Shown one piece after another: positions 27,086 to 36,814 of a DNA stretch of 64,000 bases. Numbering within the stretch: position 1 is the first letter of the stretch; the number at the start of each line of letters is the position of its first letter. The notes below the pieces were generated by a model. The model was not told the origin of the DNA, did not search any database, and saw nothing but the letters and a program-made list of their open reading frames with translations. Both the position numbers and the translations under genes were made by a program. The DNA comes from Synechocystis sp. LKSZ1 (GTDB lineage: Bacteria; Cyanobacteriota; Cyanobacteriia; Cyanobacteriales; Microcystaceae), in NCBI RefSeq assembly GCF_040436315.1, contig NZ_AP031572.1, positions 372,001 through 436,000 on the forward strand, given 5' to 3'.

Positions 27086-27862
27086 ATGTCCCCTTCCATC
27101 AAAGAATCCCTCAAGTTAGAAACCCTGAATTTGCTCAAGCAGTATCGGGTTTCAGCTAGCACAGGCCTCCGCAATCAAATCATGGAACTCAATCTAGGAT
27201 TGGTGCGAAAGGAAGCTTACCACTGGGTCGGACAATGTGGTGAAAATTATGAAGACCTGGTGCAGGTGGGCTGTATGGGGTTGATTCGGGCCATTGAACG
27301 ATTTGATGTGGAAAAGGGCCACGCTTTTAGCTCCTTTGCCATCCCCTACATCCGGGGAGAAATTCAACATTTCCTGCGAGATAAGGGCCATTGTGTTCGT
27401 ATTCCCCGACGCTGGTTAGAGTTAGGACAACAGGCCATGGTGGAACAACAAAAATTCCGAACCCTATTCCAACGGCCGGCAACGGATGGAGAAATAGCTC
27501 AAATTCTGGAAATTTCCCTGGCGGAATGGCAGGAAATCAAGCTGGCTTTTCAAAACCGGGAACCCCTGAGTCTGGATGTTAAGGTAAGTTCCGAGGAAGA
27601 TTGTCAACTCAACCTGGGAGACTGTTTGTCGGATCATGAATTTCGCAGTTTCCAACTGAGCCAAGAAGACCAAATTCGCCTCCAGCAGGCCCTGGCCCAA
27701 CTGGAAGAGCGCACCCGGCGGATCCTCGAATTTGTCTTTCTGCACGACCTCACCCAACGGGAAACGGCAGAGGAGCTGGGCATTAGCGTGATTACGGTGT
27801 CTCGTCGCCTGAAAAAAGGCCTACAGGTGTTAAAAAAATCCTTACTGACGGAAATTTTTTGA
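27086..27862 (+). CDS. sigF: Group 3 RNA polymerase sigma factor, SigF type
   Basis: A 258-residue alternative sigma factor of the SigB/SigF/SigG type. Region 2 has LVRKEAYHWVGQ and EDLVQVGCMGLIRAIERFDVEKG, with the -10-binding helix in FSSFAIPYIRGEIQHFLRD. Region 3 has VRIPRRWLELGQQ and RPATDGEIAQILEIS. Region 4 has the helix-turn-helix LTQRETAEELGISVITVSRRLKKG. No long N-terminal region 1.1 is present. In Synechocystis, SigF directs pilus and motility genes; a prepilin peptidase is encoded at 41543. No anti-sigma factor gene lies beside it, unlike in Bacillus. Confidence 0.92.
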   Translation: MSPSIKESLKLETLNLLKQYRVSASTGLRNQIMELNLGLVRKEAYHWVGQCGENYEDLVQVGCMGLIRAIERFDVEKGHAFSSFAIPYIRGEIQHFLRDKGHCVRIPRRWLELGQQAMVEQQKFRTLFQRPATDGEIAQILEISLAEWQEIKLAFQNREPLSLDVKVSSEEDCQLNLGDCLSDHEFRSFQLSQEDQIRLQQALAQLEERTRRILEFVFLHDLTQRETAEELGISVITVSRRLKKGLQVLKKSLLTEIF

Positions 27863-28054
27863 GCTCTATCGCGACTTAGAGTCTTGCTTTAGTAAAAAGT
27901 CGAATTCAGTGCAGTCTGTGCTAAGGCCCAGATATTCACTAAATCTGAACCCCGATTGAGGCTGTCTTGAAGACTGGGTAAGGCCCGCAGAACGCCCTAA
28001 ACCGATAGACTAAGATTACTTGGACTTAATAGGCGTTAGGGCGCAGAAAATCCG

Positions 28055-28222
28055 ATGTTTGGACTCGGCTGGACGGAAGTGGTATTGATTCTTCTTGCGG
28101 TGTTATTGATCTTTGGACCCAAAAAATTGCCGGAAATTGGCGCAGCCCTCGGCAAGACGCTGCGGGGATTTAAGGAAGAAATTCAGCCCGATACCCAAAC
28201 CCCGGAGGAAGAAGACCACTAA
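28055..28222 (+). CDS. tatA: Sec-independent translocase subunit TatA/E
   Basis: A 55-residue protein found by reading the gap. It has the TatA plan: a short N-terminal membrane helix ([20 protein letters not shown]), the conserved hinge [14 protein letters not shown] and an amphipathic helix ([10 protein letters not shown]), then an acidic tail ending [10 protein letters not shown]. TatA multimers form the pore for folded, twin-arginine proteins with TatC. The Phe-Gly-Pro hinge is intact. The rsmD ATG lies 13 bp after its stop on the same strand. Confidence 0.93.
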   Translation: MFGLGWTEVVLILLAVLLIFGPKKLPEIGAALGKTLRGFKEEIQPDTQTPEEEDH

Positions 28223-28235
28223 GTCTTAGTTGGCT

Positions 28236-28829
28236 ATGCGCATCTATGGTAATCGTCTCCTCAAGACTTTGCCTGGCCCCCTGACCCGCCCGACAACAGG
28301 AAAAGTCCGCACCGCCGTCTTTAATATTTGGCAGGGCCCGTTTGGGGGTCAATCCTGGCTCGACCTCTGTGCCGGCAATGGTTCCATGGGCGCAGAGGCC
28401 CTCTGTCGAGGTATCCATCATGTTGTGGGCATTGAACAGTCTGGTAAAGCCTGTGCCCTGATTCAGGCCAATTGGCAAAAAGTGGCCCGACCGGAGCAAT
28501 CTTTCCAGGTGTTACGGGGGGATATTCTTAAAATTCTTCCTAGCTTAGCCGGTCAACAATTCGACTGGATCTATTTTGACCCGCCCTACGCCAGTGATTT
28601 GTATTTACCCGTTTTAACCCTGGTCGCCGAGCACAAACTCCTGGCCCCGGCAGGTGAAATGGCAGTAGAACACGATGTCCAATCCCCTCCCCCTATCGGT
28701 ATTGGGCCACTAAAACAATGTCGGCAAAAACGTTACGGCAAGACGGGGGTCAGTTTCTATGACTGGGGAGTGGCTGATGAGGGCCCTTTCCATAACAATA
28801 GCCAACCGCTAGAGACACCTTTGACGTGA
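28236..28829 (+). CDS. rsmD: 16S rRNA (guanine-966-N2)-methyltransferase
   Basis: An SAM-dependent methyltransferase of about 197 residues. The opening MRIYGNRLLKTLPG and RPTTGKVRTAVFNIW is the RsmD family N-terminus. The SAM site is WLDLCAGNGSMGAEALCRG and the catalytic motif is FDPPY, which is the N/DPPY motif of amino-group methylases. In E. coli it methylates G966 of 16S rRNA during 30S assembly. A TTG at 28230 extends the frame by two codons; ATG 28236 is preferred. It closely follows tatA. Confidence 0.92.
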   Translation: MRIYGNRLLKTLPGPLTRPTTGKVRTAVFNIWQGPFGGQSWLDLCAGNGSMGAEALCRGIHHVVGIEQSGKACALIQANWQKVARPEQSFQVLRGDILKILPSLAGQQFDWIYFDPPYASDLYLPVLTLVAEHKLLAPAGEMAVEHDVQSPPPIGIGPLKQCRQKRYGKTGVSFYDWGVADEGPFHNNSQPLETPLT

Positions 28830-28834
28830 AGAAT

Positions 28835-28848
28835 GTACCTATTGTTAC
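28835..28848 (+). promoter_or_regulatory. NtcA-type binding site upstream of glnB
   Basis: GTA at 28835-28837 and TAC at 28846-28848 separated by exactly eight bases match the NtcA consensus GTA-N8-TAC. A TAGAAA, an imperfect -10, begins 23 bp downstream at 28872, the spacing of NtcA class II promoters. A second -10-like TAAAAT lies at 28887-28892. NtcA is the global nitrogen activator, and glnB is a known target in other cyanobacteria. Confidence 0.75.
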
Positions 28849-28881
28849 AAAAAGTTGCCCATCTAAAGTGTTAGAAAATGA

Positions 28882-29265
<384 letters not shown>

Positions 29266-29290
29266 GCCAATTTTGGCAACGGATATCAGG

Positions 29291-29321
29291 GATGGCTTGG
29301 GCAACCAGCCATCTTTGTTTT
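29291..29321 (+). terminator. Rho-independent terminator of glnB
   Basis: GATGGCTTGG at 29291-29300 and CCAGCCATC at 29305-29313 pair with one bulged T around GCAA, followed by a T-rich run (TTTGTTTT). It sits 26 bp after the glnB stop and before the convergent rdgB. Confidence 0.85.
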
Positions 29322-29344
29322 AGAGCAGTTATGGCCCATGGGAA

Positions 29345-29914
29345 TTATCCCCTCGGCCATTGGGTTAGCAGTTTGGCAAAGGCCCGGCCTCGATGGCTGA
29401 TGTGGTGTTTCATTTCTGGACTCATTTCGGCAAAGGTTTGACCCACTTCGGGCACATAAAAAATAGGATCATAGCCAAAGCCTCCCTGGCCCTGGGCTTG
29501 GTAAAGAATTTCCCCAACGCAAATGCCCTCACTTTCGGCAGCAATGGTGCCATCGGGGCGGGCGATAGCAATGGCGCAAACAAATTGAGCCGTTCGTTCT
29601 GGGCTGGGGCCTAGTTCCTGGAGTAGCCGTTCAATCCGGGCCAGATCGCTAGGGCCATAGCGAGCGGAATAGAGGCCTGGCGCACCGTTGAGGGCCTTGA
29701 CTTCCAAGCCTGAGTCATCCGCAATAGCCCATTGGCCGAGGCCCTGCGCCACCTGGCTGGCCTTGAGACAGGCATTGGCCCGGAAAGTCGTCCCCGTTTC
29801 CTCAATCTCTAACGTCGTAGGCTTGAGGCGGAGTTCGCATTCTAGACCCGTCAAGTAGCCCTGCATTTCCAGCAATTTGCCAGGATTACTCGTCGCCACA
29901 ATCAAAGTTTTCAT
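29345..29914 (-). CDS. rdgB: Non-canonical purine NTP pyrophosphatase (RdgB/HAM1)
   Basis: The enzyme hydrolyses ITP, dITP and XTP to monophosphates, cleaning the nucleotide pool. The start MKTLIVATSNPGKLLEMQGYL is the substrate-binding N-terminus with the SNPGK loop. WAIADDSGLEVKALNGAPG is the metal-binding motif, GFGYDPIFYVPE is the base-recognition loop and SHRGRAFAKL closes the site. Upstream in-frame starts exist at 29920 and 29971; 29914 was chosen because AGGG lies about nine bases before it. It is the last gene of a serA-prmA-rdgB run on the minus strand. Confidence 0.95.
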   Translation of the reverse strand: MKTLIVATSNPGKLLEMQGYLTGLECELRLKPTTLEIEETGTTFRANACLKASQVAQGLGQWAIADDSGLEVKALNGAPGLYSARYGPSDLARIERLLQELGPSPERTAQFVCAIAIARPDGTIAAESEGICVGEILYQAQGQGGFGYDPIFYVPEVGQTFAEMSPEMKHHISHRGRAFAKLLTQWPRG

Positions 29915-29934
29915 CACCATTGGCCCTGGGGTAA

Positions 29935-30834
29935 TTAGAGGGAATCGGTACGTCGAATCTGGAAACAGCACCAGTTTTGGCGCTTCCAGAGGGCTGCAAT
30001 ATCCCAGCCGTTTTGTTCTAGGCTATCCGCCACCGCCTGGGTTTGTTCCAACAAAATACCACTGAGAATGGCCCAGCCATCAGGTTTAACCAGGGTTGTG
30101 AATTCCGGCAATAACTCGATAATGACATCGGCCAAGATATTGCAGACGAGGCCGTCAACGCCCTCAGGTACGAGGGTTTTTAGTTCAGCCACACTGCCTT
30201 GATTAATCACCAAGGCATCGGGATGGATGTGGTTCAAGTGACGATTTTCCCGCGCTGAGGCCACCGCAAGGGGGTCGTTATCGACGGCATAGACCTTTTG
30301 GGCCCCGAGCAAAACGGCCCCAATCGATAAAATACCTGAGCCGCAACCCACATCGGCCAAGGTTAGGGCCGCGTTATCCAGAGCCAGACGCATTTCTAGC
30401 GACTCCAGACACAACTGGGTGGTGGGATGGGTGCCAGTACCAAAGGCAACCCCTGGGTCTAGGCGCAGAACCAGGCGGTCTATTTCCGAGGGGGGCTCTA
30501 GCCAGGCGGGATAAATAATAAGTCGATCCCCAATTTCCGTGGGTTGCCAATACTGCTTCCAGCTACTCGACCAATCTTCCTCATCAATTAATTTCCAGTG
30601 TAGAAGGGGCTGGGGTAGACCCACGATCACGGCGTCCTGTTGTAGCCAGAGGGCCAGGGCGGCCAAATCGAGCAATTGGGCTTTGGACTGGGGCAGATAG
30701 GCCCGAATCATTAATGAGGCCCCTTGATTTTCCGTTGCTGTGCCGGAACAGCCAAAGCGGTTTAATCGCCAAAAAACCGACTCCTCCAAATGGGGATGGC
30801 ATAACACCTGAATTTCCCACCAGCTATTGGCCAT
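29935..30834 (-). CDS. prmA: Ribosomal protein L11 methyltransferase
   Basis: PrmA trimethylates lysines and the N-terminus of ribosomal protein L11. The 299-residue protein has the N-terminal substrate-recognition domain ([20 protein letters not shown]) and a C-terminal SAM domain with [36 protein letters not shown] and a post-I motif VYAVDNDP; the NILADV motif follows. The frame extends to 30903, but ATG 30834 has GGAAAG just upstream and matches the family start. It lies between serA and rdgB on the same strand. Confidence 0.95.
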   Translation of the reverse strand: MANSWWEIQVLCHPHLEESVFWRLNRFGCSGTATENQGASLMIRAYLPQSKAQLLDLAALALWLQQDAVIVGLPQPLLHWKLIDEEDWSSSWKQYWQPTEIGDRLIIYPAWLEPPSEIDRLVLRLDPGVAFGTGTHPTTQLCLESLEMRLALDNAALTLADVGCGSGILSIGAVLLGAQKVYAVDNDPLAVASARENRHLNHIHPDALVINQGSVAELKTLVPEGVDGLVCNILADVIIELLPEFTTLVKPDGWAILSGILLEQTQAVADSLEQNGWDIAALWKRQNWCCFQIRRTDSL

Positions 30835-30945
30835 GATCTTTCCAGTGATGAAACGGAGTGAAAAGGGAAAAGCCCGTGATGTCCCGAAGCCGTCCCTTTC
30901 CACCTCTGGTTACTTGCTGATCTATATCCGAAAATGGGGCAAAAA

Positions 30946-32523
30946 TCAAAGTTTCACAATGTAGGCATCGCGAATCCCCGGCACTTTGATAATTTCTGCC
31001 AAGAGGCCCTCTGGCAGGGGGTCATCTAAGCTGAGGGCCATGACCGCATCTCCCCGCACAATTTTGCGTCCCACCTGCATACTGGCGATGTTGACATTGA
31101 AACTGCCCAGGAGGGAGCCAATTTTGCCAATAATACCCGGCATATCGCGGTGCAGAGTAAAGAGCATGTAGTTGCTGGGGGGGACGTTGAGGGGGAAGCC
31201 ATCGACATCCGTAATCCGAATTTCGCCATTGCTGAGCAGAACGCCCGTCGCAGAATGTTCTCCCATCGATCCCGTGGCCTGGAGATGCAGGGAGCCGGAA
31301 TAGTCACGGATGGCCGCATCACGAGTTTCAATCACACGGATGCCCCGTTCCTTGGCCTCTAGGGCCGCATTGACGTAATTAACGCGTTCGCGCAGGGCCT
31401 GGGAGAGGAGGCCTTTGATGGAGGCCACCACGATCGGCTGACCCACGTTTTCGGCCAGATCGCCCTGTAGACGTACGGTGAGTTGCTCGATCCGGCCCCC
31501 GGCTAATTGGCCGACCAAGGTACCCAGGGTTTCGGCAAGCTGGAGGTAGGGGCGTAGCTTCTCCATCACATCGGGGGTGAGACCGGGGATATTGACCGCA
31601 GAACGCGCCGGCAGGCCCAATAGCACATCCCGAATTTGTTCTGCTACATCGATGGAAACATTCACCTGGGCTTCAGCGGTGGATGCGCCGAGGTGGGGGG
31701 TTAGGATCACGTTGCTAAACTCGCGCAGACGGGATTCTCCCAAGGGTTCTTCGTTGAAAACATCCAGGGCCGCTCCGGCAATTTGGCCCGCTTCAATGGC
31801 AGCGGCCAGGGCCGCTTCGTCAATAATGCCTCCCCGAGAACAGTTAATTAGCCGAGCCGTCGGTTTCATTTTGGCCAGGGTTTCGGCGTTGATCAGGTTA
31901 GTGGTCTCCGGGGTTTTGGGGATATGAAGCGTAATAAAGTCAGACTCAGAAAATAGTAAATCTAAGTCAACCAGGGTACAGCCCAATTGGTCAGCCCGCT
32001 CCTTAGAGATAAAGGGGTCGTAGGCCAAGAGTTTCATGCCCATGGACTTGGCAACGGTAGCCACATGAGAACCAATCTTGCCGAGACCCACAACGCCTAG
32101 GGTTTTTTTGTAGACTTCTGTGCCGATAAAACGCTTCCGGTCCCATTGGCCCGCTTTTACGGACTGATTGGCATCAGGAATGTGGCGTGCGAGGGCCATC
32201 ATCATGGCCAGGGCATGTTCTGCCGCCGCAATGGTATTGCCTTCGGGCGAATTAACCACAACAATGCCCTGACGGGTGGCCGCTGGGACATCAATATTAT
32301 CTACCCCGACACCGGCCCGGCCAATAATCTTGAGTTGCGTGCCCGCTTCAATGATGGGCCGAGTGACCTTTGTCCCCGACCGCAACATCATGGCATCGTA
32401 CTCAGGAATGATTTTGATAATCTCCGCTTCCGGCAGGCCCGTTTTGATATCGACTTGGGCGACTTGCTGAAGAATATTAATACCAACTTGATCGATGGGG
32501 TCAGAGACCAGAATTTTGGCCAT
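30946..32523 (-). CDS. serA: D-3-phosphoglycerate dehydrogenase, long form
   Basis: First enzyme of the phosphorylated serine pathway, oxidising 3-phosphoglycerate to 3-phosphohydroxypyruvate with NAD. The 525-residue length marks the type with an extra intervening domain. It has the substrate motif GRAGVGVDNIDVPAATRQG, the Rossmann motif GVVGLGKIGSHVATVAKSMG, the catalytic Arg in NCSRGGIIDEAAL, Glu in DVFNEEP and His in HLGASTAEAQ. The allosteric-substrate domain covers about 318-450 and the C-terminal ACT domain about 453-525 (LFTLHRDMPGIIGKIGSLL). Serine feedback is possible but not certain. Confidence 0.97.
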   Translation of the reverse strand: MAKILVSDPIDQVGINILQQVAQVDIKTGLPEAEIIKIIPEYDAMMLRSGTKVTRPIIEAGTQLKIIGRAGVGVDNIDVPAATRQGIVVVNSPEGNTIAAAEHALAMMMALARHIPDANQSVKAGQWDRKRFIGTEVYKKTLGVVGLGKIGSHVATVAKSMGMKLLAYDPFISKERADQLGCTLVDLDLLFSESDFITLHIPKTPETTNLINAETLAKMKPTARLINCSRGGIIDEAALAAAIEAGQIAGAALDVFNEEPLGESRLREFSNVILTPHLGASTAEAQVNVSIDVAEQIRDVLLGLPARSAVNIPGLTPDVMEKLRPYLQLAETLGTLVGQLAGGRIEQLTVRLQGDLAENVGQPIVVASIKGLLSQALRERVNYVNAALEAKERGIRVIETRDAAIRDYSGSLHLQATGSMGEHSATGVLLSNGEIRITDVDGFPLNVPPSNYMLFTLHRDMPGIIGKIGSLLGSFNVNIASMQVGRKIVRGDAVMALSLDDPLPEGLLAEIIKVPGIRDAYIVKL

Positions 32524-32704
32524 AGTATTAAATTTAATGCACTAAACATAACAAAAATAAACATTACCGAAAAAAGGGAGGTAAATCTAGACCCCCCTCT
32601 CAAACCAGGGCTATTTATTCCCCAGATCTAAACACTTCCTGACATTGTTAGACCCGATGGAAGCAAGGCCGGCTTAAGCGTGAGCAATGGTGGCAGAGAA
32701 ACCG

Positions 32705-33565
32705 TTAGCTTAAGGCCGAGCCCGCAATCACCCGGACTTCCCGTTGGGGGAAGGGAATGGAGATACCTGCCGCCGTTAGACGTTTTTTGGCCTGCTCGGT
32801 CAGGGCAAACAGAACGGCAAAATAATCATCGGGAATCACCCAGGCCCGCAGGGTTAAATGGATAGCGCTGTCGCCCAACTCTGTCACCAAAACCTCCGGG
32901 GCCGGTTCCTGGAGTAATCGACTTTCCTGCTGGAGGAGATGGATCAAAATATCCTTTGCCTGATCCAGGTTGTCATCGTAGCCAATGCCCACCACCAGAT
33001 CAATGCGTCGTTGCTGGGAGCGGGAATAATTTTTAATCACCCGGTTCCAAAGGTTCGCATTGGGAACTTCCTGGTAAACCCCCTCAAAGGTCGTCATGCG
33101 AGTGGTAAACAAGCCAATTTCATCCACTGTCCCGGCAATGCCGTCGGCATCAATGTAATCTCCGACATTAAACGGCCGGAGAAACAGCAACATAATTCCA
33201 GAGGCAATGTTCGTCAGTGTTCCCTGGAGAGCTAAACCAATCGCCAGAGTGGCACCACCGAGAATCGTAATAATACTAGCCGTTTGAACACCGAATTCTG
33301 CCAATACCGCAATGATGGCAAGAAGTAGTATGCCGTAGCGGACTAACTCCGCCAGTAGGGGCTTAAGGGTATTATCAATGCGCTGGAAACGTCGGAGGTA
33401 TTTAGTCGTTTGGCGGCGAGCCCAGTTGGAAAGCATCCAACCGAGAATAATAACAATCAGGGCATGGATAATTTGTTGTCCATAACTAATGAGCAAGGAC
33501 AGCCAATTGTCTTTGTTAAATTGTGCGAAGGAGAAGATAGCAAAAACTTGAGCTTGAGGTTGCAT
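32705..33565 (-). CDS. Small-conductance mechanosensitive channel (MscS family)
   Basis: A 286-residue MscS-type channel that would open under membrane tension to release solutes. Predicted membrane helices lie near 22-45 (LSLLISYGQQIIHALIVIILG), 68-92 and the pore-lining 93-122, which has the Gly/Ala-rich pattern GGATLAIGLALQGTLTNIASG. The soluble vestibule has FNVGDYIDADGIAGTVDEIGLFTTRMTTFEGV, the classic beta domain. AATG at 33580 is an alternative start; ATG 33565 has GAGG at a better distance. It resembles the E. coli MscS size. Confidence 0.93.
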   Translation of the reverse strand: MQPQAQVFAIFSFAQFNKDNWLSLLISYGQQIIHALIVIILGWMLSNWARRQTTKYLRRFQRIDNTLKPLLAELVRYGILLLAIIAVLAEFGVQTASIITILGGATLAIGLALQGTLTNIASGIMLLFLRPFNVGDYIDADGIAGTVDEIGLFTTRMTTFEGVYQEVPNANLWNRVIKNYSRSQQRRIDLVVGIGYDDNLDQAKDILIHLLQQESRLLQEPAPEVLVTELGDSAIHLTLRAWVIPDDYFAVLFALTEQAKKRLTAAGISIPFPQREVRVIAGSALS

Positions 33566-33785
33566 TGTCTTTGGCCTCATGATAATGGCGTCAGGCTAGG
33601 GTTTACAGCACCAGAGATATTAACGATCTCACCCCAACTGACGTTGGTACGGAATGAACTAGTCTTTGTTCACATAGTTACCGTGCAGGATTTTCACCGA
33701 TCTGTCAAGCTGTCATTACAAATAAGAGCAAATGTACCGCAATGAGCGCGGGGGAGGAGAATGGGAGAGGTTGACCGATGATAGA

Positions 33786-33856
33786 AGCGGGTGGGGGGAA
33801 TCGAACCCCCATCATTAGCTTGGAAGGCTAAGGTTTTACCACTAAACTACACCCGC
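33786..33856 (-). tRNA. tRNA-Gly (TCC)
   Basis: A 71-nt cloverleaf on the minus strand: acceptor GCGGGTG pairs with CACCCGC, the D-arm is TAGTTTAGTGGTAAAACC, the anticodon stem and loop read CTTAGCCTTCCAAGCTAA with anticodon TCC, and the T-loop is GGGTTCGATTCCC. Discriminator T, as usual for bacterial tRNA-Gly. An extended -10-like TGCTATCCT lies upstream on the minus strand. Confidence 0.95.
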
Positions 33857-33909
33857 AAATTCAAGCCTTGACTAGGATAGCACATTTTATTTTCTAAGCC
33901 CACAGGAAT

Positions 33910-34749
33910 TTAAAAAGTCGGGTACCAAGGGGCCTGGGGAAATAACCACCAGAGGGCAACCCCCGTCATGCCGAGACACAGTAGGCCGGCCACGCCGGCT
34001 AGGGGCTGATTGCCTTTACCCAGTAACCAATTACCCTCCTGAGAAGGATAGTGCAGTAATTGAGCGGCATCCAAGGAGGCTAGACCAAACACCCAAGCAC
34101 TGTGGAGCCCCCAAGCAATCCCCAAGCCACCGTCATCAACCCCCCGGGCCATGGCCAAGACCATCCCCATCAGCCATAAACCTGGTAGTTGAGGCAGGGT
34201 CAGGGGACGCTCCCAGAAAAGATGGAGCAAAGCAAACAGCAGACTAATGAGCACGGCAGAACCAAGACCAGACCCGTTTTGACTAAGCTGGGTCAAAAAT
34301 AGGCCCCGAAAAATAAATTCTTCAGTTAGACCAATCCAGAGGGAGAGCAGGGCCAAGGGAACCAACAAACGCCACCACTGGCCCCAACCCTCGCCACGCC
34401 ACTGAATCCAGCCGCCGATGGTTTCTAGACCAAAAACAAGGGCTAAACTTCCTAGACCCAACAGCCAACCCAGACCCAGAGAGGAAGCCAACGGAGGCTG
34501 CCATTGCCAACCATAGTCCGATAAGGGTCGGCCCTCCCAATGAATCATGACCCAGAGCACCAGGGGAGCCAAGCAGTAGAGAGAGGCGACTAAAGGCAGT
34601 TTTTGGAATGGCAAAGTTCCCTGACGAGGGTGCCATTGTAATCGTCGCCCTAATACGACGGCTATCGGCAACCACAGTAGGCCCCAGAGCAGTAGAAATA
34701 GGAGGATTTTCAATCCAGGAATCACAAGAACTTGAAAACTAAGTGCCAT
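33910..34749 (-). CDS. CPBP family intramembrane metalloprotease (CAAX/Abi)
   Basis: A 279-residue polytopic membrane protein with about eight hydrophobic segments. The CPBP (Abi) catalytic signature is intact: EEFIFRGLFLTQL near residue 143 (Glu-Glu and Arg), FALLHLFWERP (His) and a later conserved GLHSAWVFG (His). Members are related to the eukaryotic Rce1 CAAX protease and in bacteria are linked to bacteriocin immunity and regulated proteolysis. The substrate here is unknown. The start MALSFQVLVIPGLKILLFLL leads straight into helix 1. Confidence 0.9.
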   Translation of the reverse strand: MALSFQVLVIPGLKILLFLLLWGLLWLPIAVVLGRRLQWHPRQGTLPFQKLPLVASLYCLAPLVLWVMIHWEGRPLSDYGWQWQPPLASSLGLGWLLGLGSLALVFGLETIGGWIQWRGEGWGQWWRLLVPLALLSLWIGLTEEFIFRGLFLTQLSQNGSGLGSAVLISLLFALLHLFWERPLTLPQLPGLWLMGMVLAMARGVDDGGLGIAWGLHSAWVFGLASLDAAQLLHYPSQEGNWLLGKGNQPLAGVAGLLCLGMTGVALWWLFPQAPWYPTF

Positions 34750-34907
34750 GGCAATGGTGTATCGAAGGAAGACGGAGTAAGTACTTTCGTATGATATTCT
34801 TGAACCTATTAAGGTATCCCTGGGGCTATTAATAGAAAGAGGGAGATACTTTAACTTTAAGCATCTCCCAATTCAAGCCAAGACATAGAAAAGATTGAAT
34901 TACCGCA

Positions 34908-35300
34908 CTACTCTTCTTCTATGCTGATCTCACCGTTGCTGTCCACTTGCTTCAAATGAATATGTTTGTAGCCCAGCTTAATTTCAAACTCATCACCTGA
35001 TTTCAAGCCCATTTGCTCAGTGTAGGTGGAGCCGATGACTATTTGTCCATTTTTATGGACACTGACACGAAAGGTCGGCTCACGTCCTCGACCATCTTTG
35101 ACTCCCCCTGGTTCTAGGGGAACACCTCTTGCAGCAAGGACTGCATCGTAGAAGTCAGTCAAATTGACACGGATTTGACCGTCTTTCGTCTTAGAGTAGT
35201 AGCCGCAAGCTTTCGCTGTTTCACGGCGGGGCATTTGCGCACACTCTCTGACTTTTTGTAAGAGTGCTTTGCCGCTTAAAGGGATAGCTGTTTCAGGCAT
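34908..35300 (-). CDS. Cyanobacterial AbrB-family transcriptional regulator (cyAbrB2-like)
   Basis: A 130-residue DNA-binding regulator of the cyanobacteria-specific AbrB group. The N-terminal half has GKALLQKVRECAQMPRRETA, KACGYYSKTKDGQIRVNLTD and FYDAVLAARGVPL. The C-terminal half is the AbrB-type beta-rich DNA-binding domain: TFRVSVHKNGQIVIGSTYTE, LKSGDEFEIKLGYKHIHLKQ. In Synechocystis, cyAbrB2 (Sll0822) helps tune carbon and nitrogen genes. I assign it to the second clade because of the PRRETAK and GGVKDGRGREP pattern, but this is from memory. A paralogue lies at 41129. The tail is acidic (EISIEEE). Confidence 0.9.
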   Translation of the reverse strand: MPETAIPLSGKALLQKVRECAQMPRRETAKACGYYSKTKDGQIRVNLTDFYDAVLAARGVPLEPGGVKDGRGREPTFRVSVHKNGQIVIGSTYTEQMGLKSGDEFEIKLGYKHIHLKQVDSNGEISIEEE

Positions 35301-35752
35301 AAGGCAAAAAAAATCCTTAATTGTTGGGGAGCGATCTTTAATCTTAGGGAGAATTGATCATATTCAAAATATAGCACCAAATCCTATCTGAAATCAAAAC
35401 AATAGGAATTTTTAAGTTGTTGAAGCCGATGTCATTGTAGGTAGCAAAGGGGTCTAAGTCTATCGGTTTCCCTGACATTTCCGTCTCTGCTTTATCGGGA
35501 ATTTGTCATATTGGAGGAGCGAACAGGGCCAAGATTGTTGGCGCTACAAAAGAATCCCTCCGAGACGACTAGCATGAACCCTGGGAAGCCTAAAAGATTG
35601 GGCTTCTCTCCCCTCTGCAAGGGAGCTAAAACAAAAAACACCAGGGGCCAGTTGACAAGTTTCTTAAATTTTTGGAGTTCCTGAGAAGGGTCGTTTTAGA
35701 CTGGTAGAGGTGTTCCTGCTTCCCTTTTCTCCAGGGACGTCCCCCAACGGCT
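35301..35752. other. Intergenic region with two hairpins upstream of sdhB
   Basis: About 450 bp between the divergent AbrB-like gene and sdhB with no gene. GAAGCC...GGCTTC (35585-35606) forms a 6-bp stem, followed by a palindrome CTCCCCT...AAGGGAG (35608-35625). The C-rich palindrome resembles those near 16477 and 51014. A TTGACA occurs at 35652 but has no good -10 partner. Confidence 0.5.
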
Positions 35753-36748
35753 ATGCAAGTTCAATTTCAGGTGCTACGTCAGACCACTGGCGATGCCCCC
35801 CGCTGGCAAACCTACTCTCTAGAAGTGGAGCCGGGGGCCACGATTTTAGATTGCCTCAATCGTTTGAAATGGGAGCAAGATGGCAGTCTGGCCTTTCGCA
35901 AAAATTGCCGTAATACGATCTGTGGAAGCTGTAGTATCCGTATCAATGGCAGGGCGGCCCTGGCCTGTAAGGAAAGTGTCGGTCAAGAATTGACGAATGG
36001 GTTGGTCGATCCCAGCCAGGCCGTCCCAACGATTACTCTGGCCCCCCTCGGTAACTTACCCGTTATCACGGATCTAGTGGTCAATATGCAGCCGTTTTGG
36101 GAGGACTTGAACCGCATTACTCCCTACGTCCAGCCGACCGCATCGGCCCTGTCCGAACGAGAATTTTTGCAAAGTCCTCAGGAGCGTGACCAGTTGAATC
36201 AGACGGGCAACTGCATTCTCTGCGGGGCCTGTTATTCCGACTGTAATGGTAAAACCGCTAATCCTCATTTTGTTGGCCCCCATGCCCTGGCTAAGGCCCA
36301 ACGTCTGCTGGGGGATAGTCGGGATAGCCAGCGAGAACATCGTCTTGCAGACTACAGTCAGGGAACGGAAGGCGTCTGGGGCTGTACTCGCTGTTATTGG
36401 TGTAATACGGTTTGTCCCATGGCCGTCGCCCCCATGGATCAAATTGGTCAGATTAAGCAACAAATTCTCCAACGCCAAACAGCCCAGGCCAGTCGTCCGG
36501 TTCGGCACCGTAAAGTACTCGTCGATTTGGTCAAAGCAGGGGGCTGGGTGGATGAACGGAAATTCGGTCTTCAGGTGGTGGGCAATTACTTCCGGGATCT
36601 ACGGGGAATTGCTAGTATTTTGCCCCTCGGCCTACGGATGCTAAGCCGGGGGAAATTTCCCCTCTCCTTTGAGCCTTCGACGGGAACCTCAGTGGTGCGT
36701 CATCTGATTGAACAGGTGCAAGGGGCCACCTCTCCGCCCCGTCCCTAG
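35753..36748 (+). CDS. sdhB: Succinate dehydrogenase/fumarate reductase iron-sulfur subunit
   Basis: SdhB carries electrons from the flavin subunit to quinone in the thylakoid or plasma membrane. The N-terminal ferredoxin domain binds a 2Fe-2S cluster through Cys52, Cys57, Cys60 and Cys72 (CRNTICGSC...AC). The C-terminal domain has CILCGACYSDC for the 4Fe-4S cluster and CTRCYWCNTVCPMAVAP for the 3Fe-4S and final ligands. At 331 residues it is longer than E. coli SdhB (238), with an extension of ~70 residues after the last cluster, as in other cyanobacteria. No sdhA is adjacent; cyanobacterial sdh genes are usually scattered. Confidence 0.94.
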   Translation: MQVQFQVLRQTTGDAPRWQTYSLEVEPGATILDCLNRLKWEQDGSLAFRKNCRNTICGSCSIRINGRAALACKESVGQELTNGLVDPSQAVPTITLAPLGNLPVITDLVVNMQPFWEDLNRITPYVQPTASALSEREFLQSPQERDQLNQTGNCILCGACYSDCNGKTANPHFVGPHALAKAQRLLGDSRDSQREHRLADYSQGTEGVWGCTRCYWCNTVCPMAVAPMDQIGQIKQQILQRQTAQASRPVRHRKVLVDLVKAGGWVDERKFGLQVVGNYFRDLRGIASILPLGLRMLSRGKFPLSFEPSTGTSVVRHLIEQVQGATSPPRP

Positions 36749-36814
36749 GCCCCGTGGAGATAGTACCGGGGGTGTATGCTAAGCTACGGATCGCCTTTCC
36801 CCTCTTAACTTTTC

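Noticed and set aside
32146-32631. 161-codon plus-strand open frame
   Set aside because: It lies wholly antisense to serA, whose motifs are clear; it is a shadow of biased codon use.
36074-36508. 144-codon minus-strand open frame
   Set aside because: Antisense to sdhB with its intact cluster-binding cysteines.
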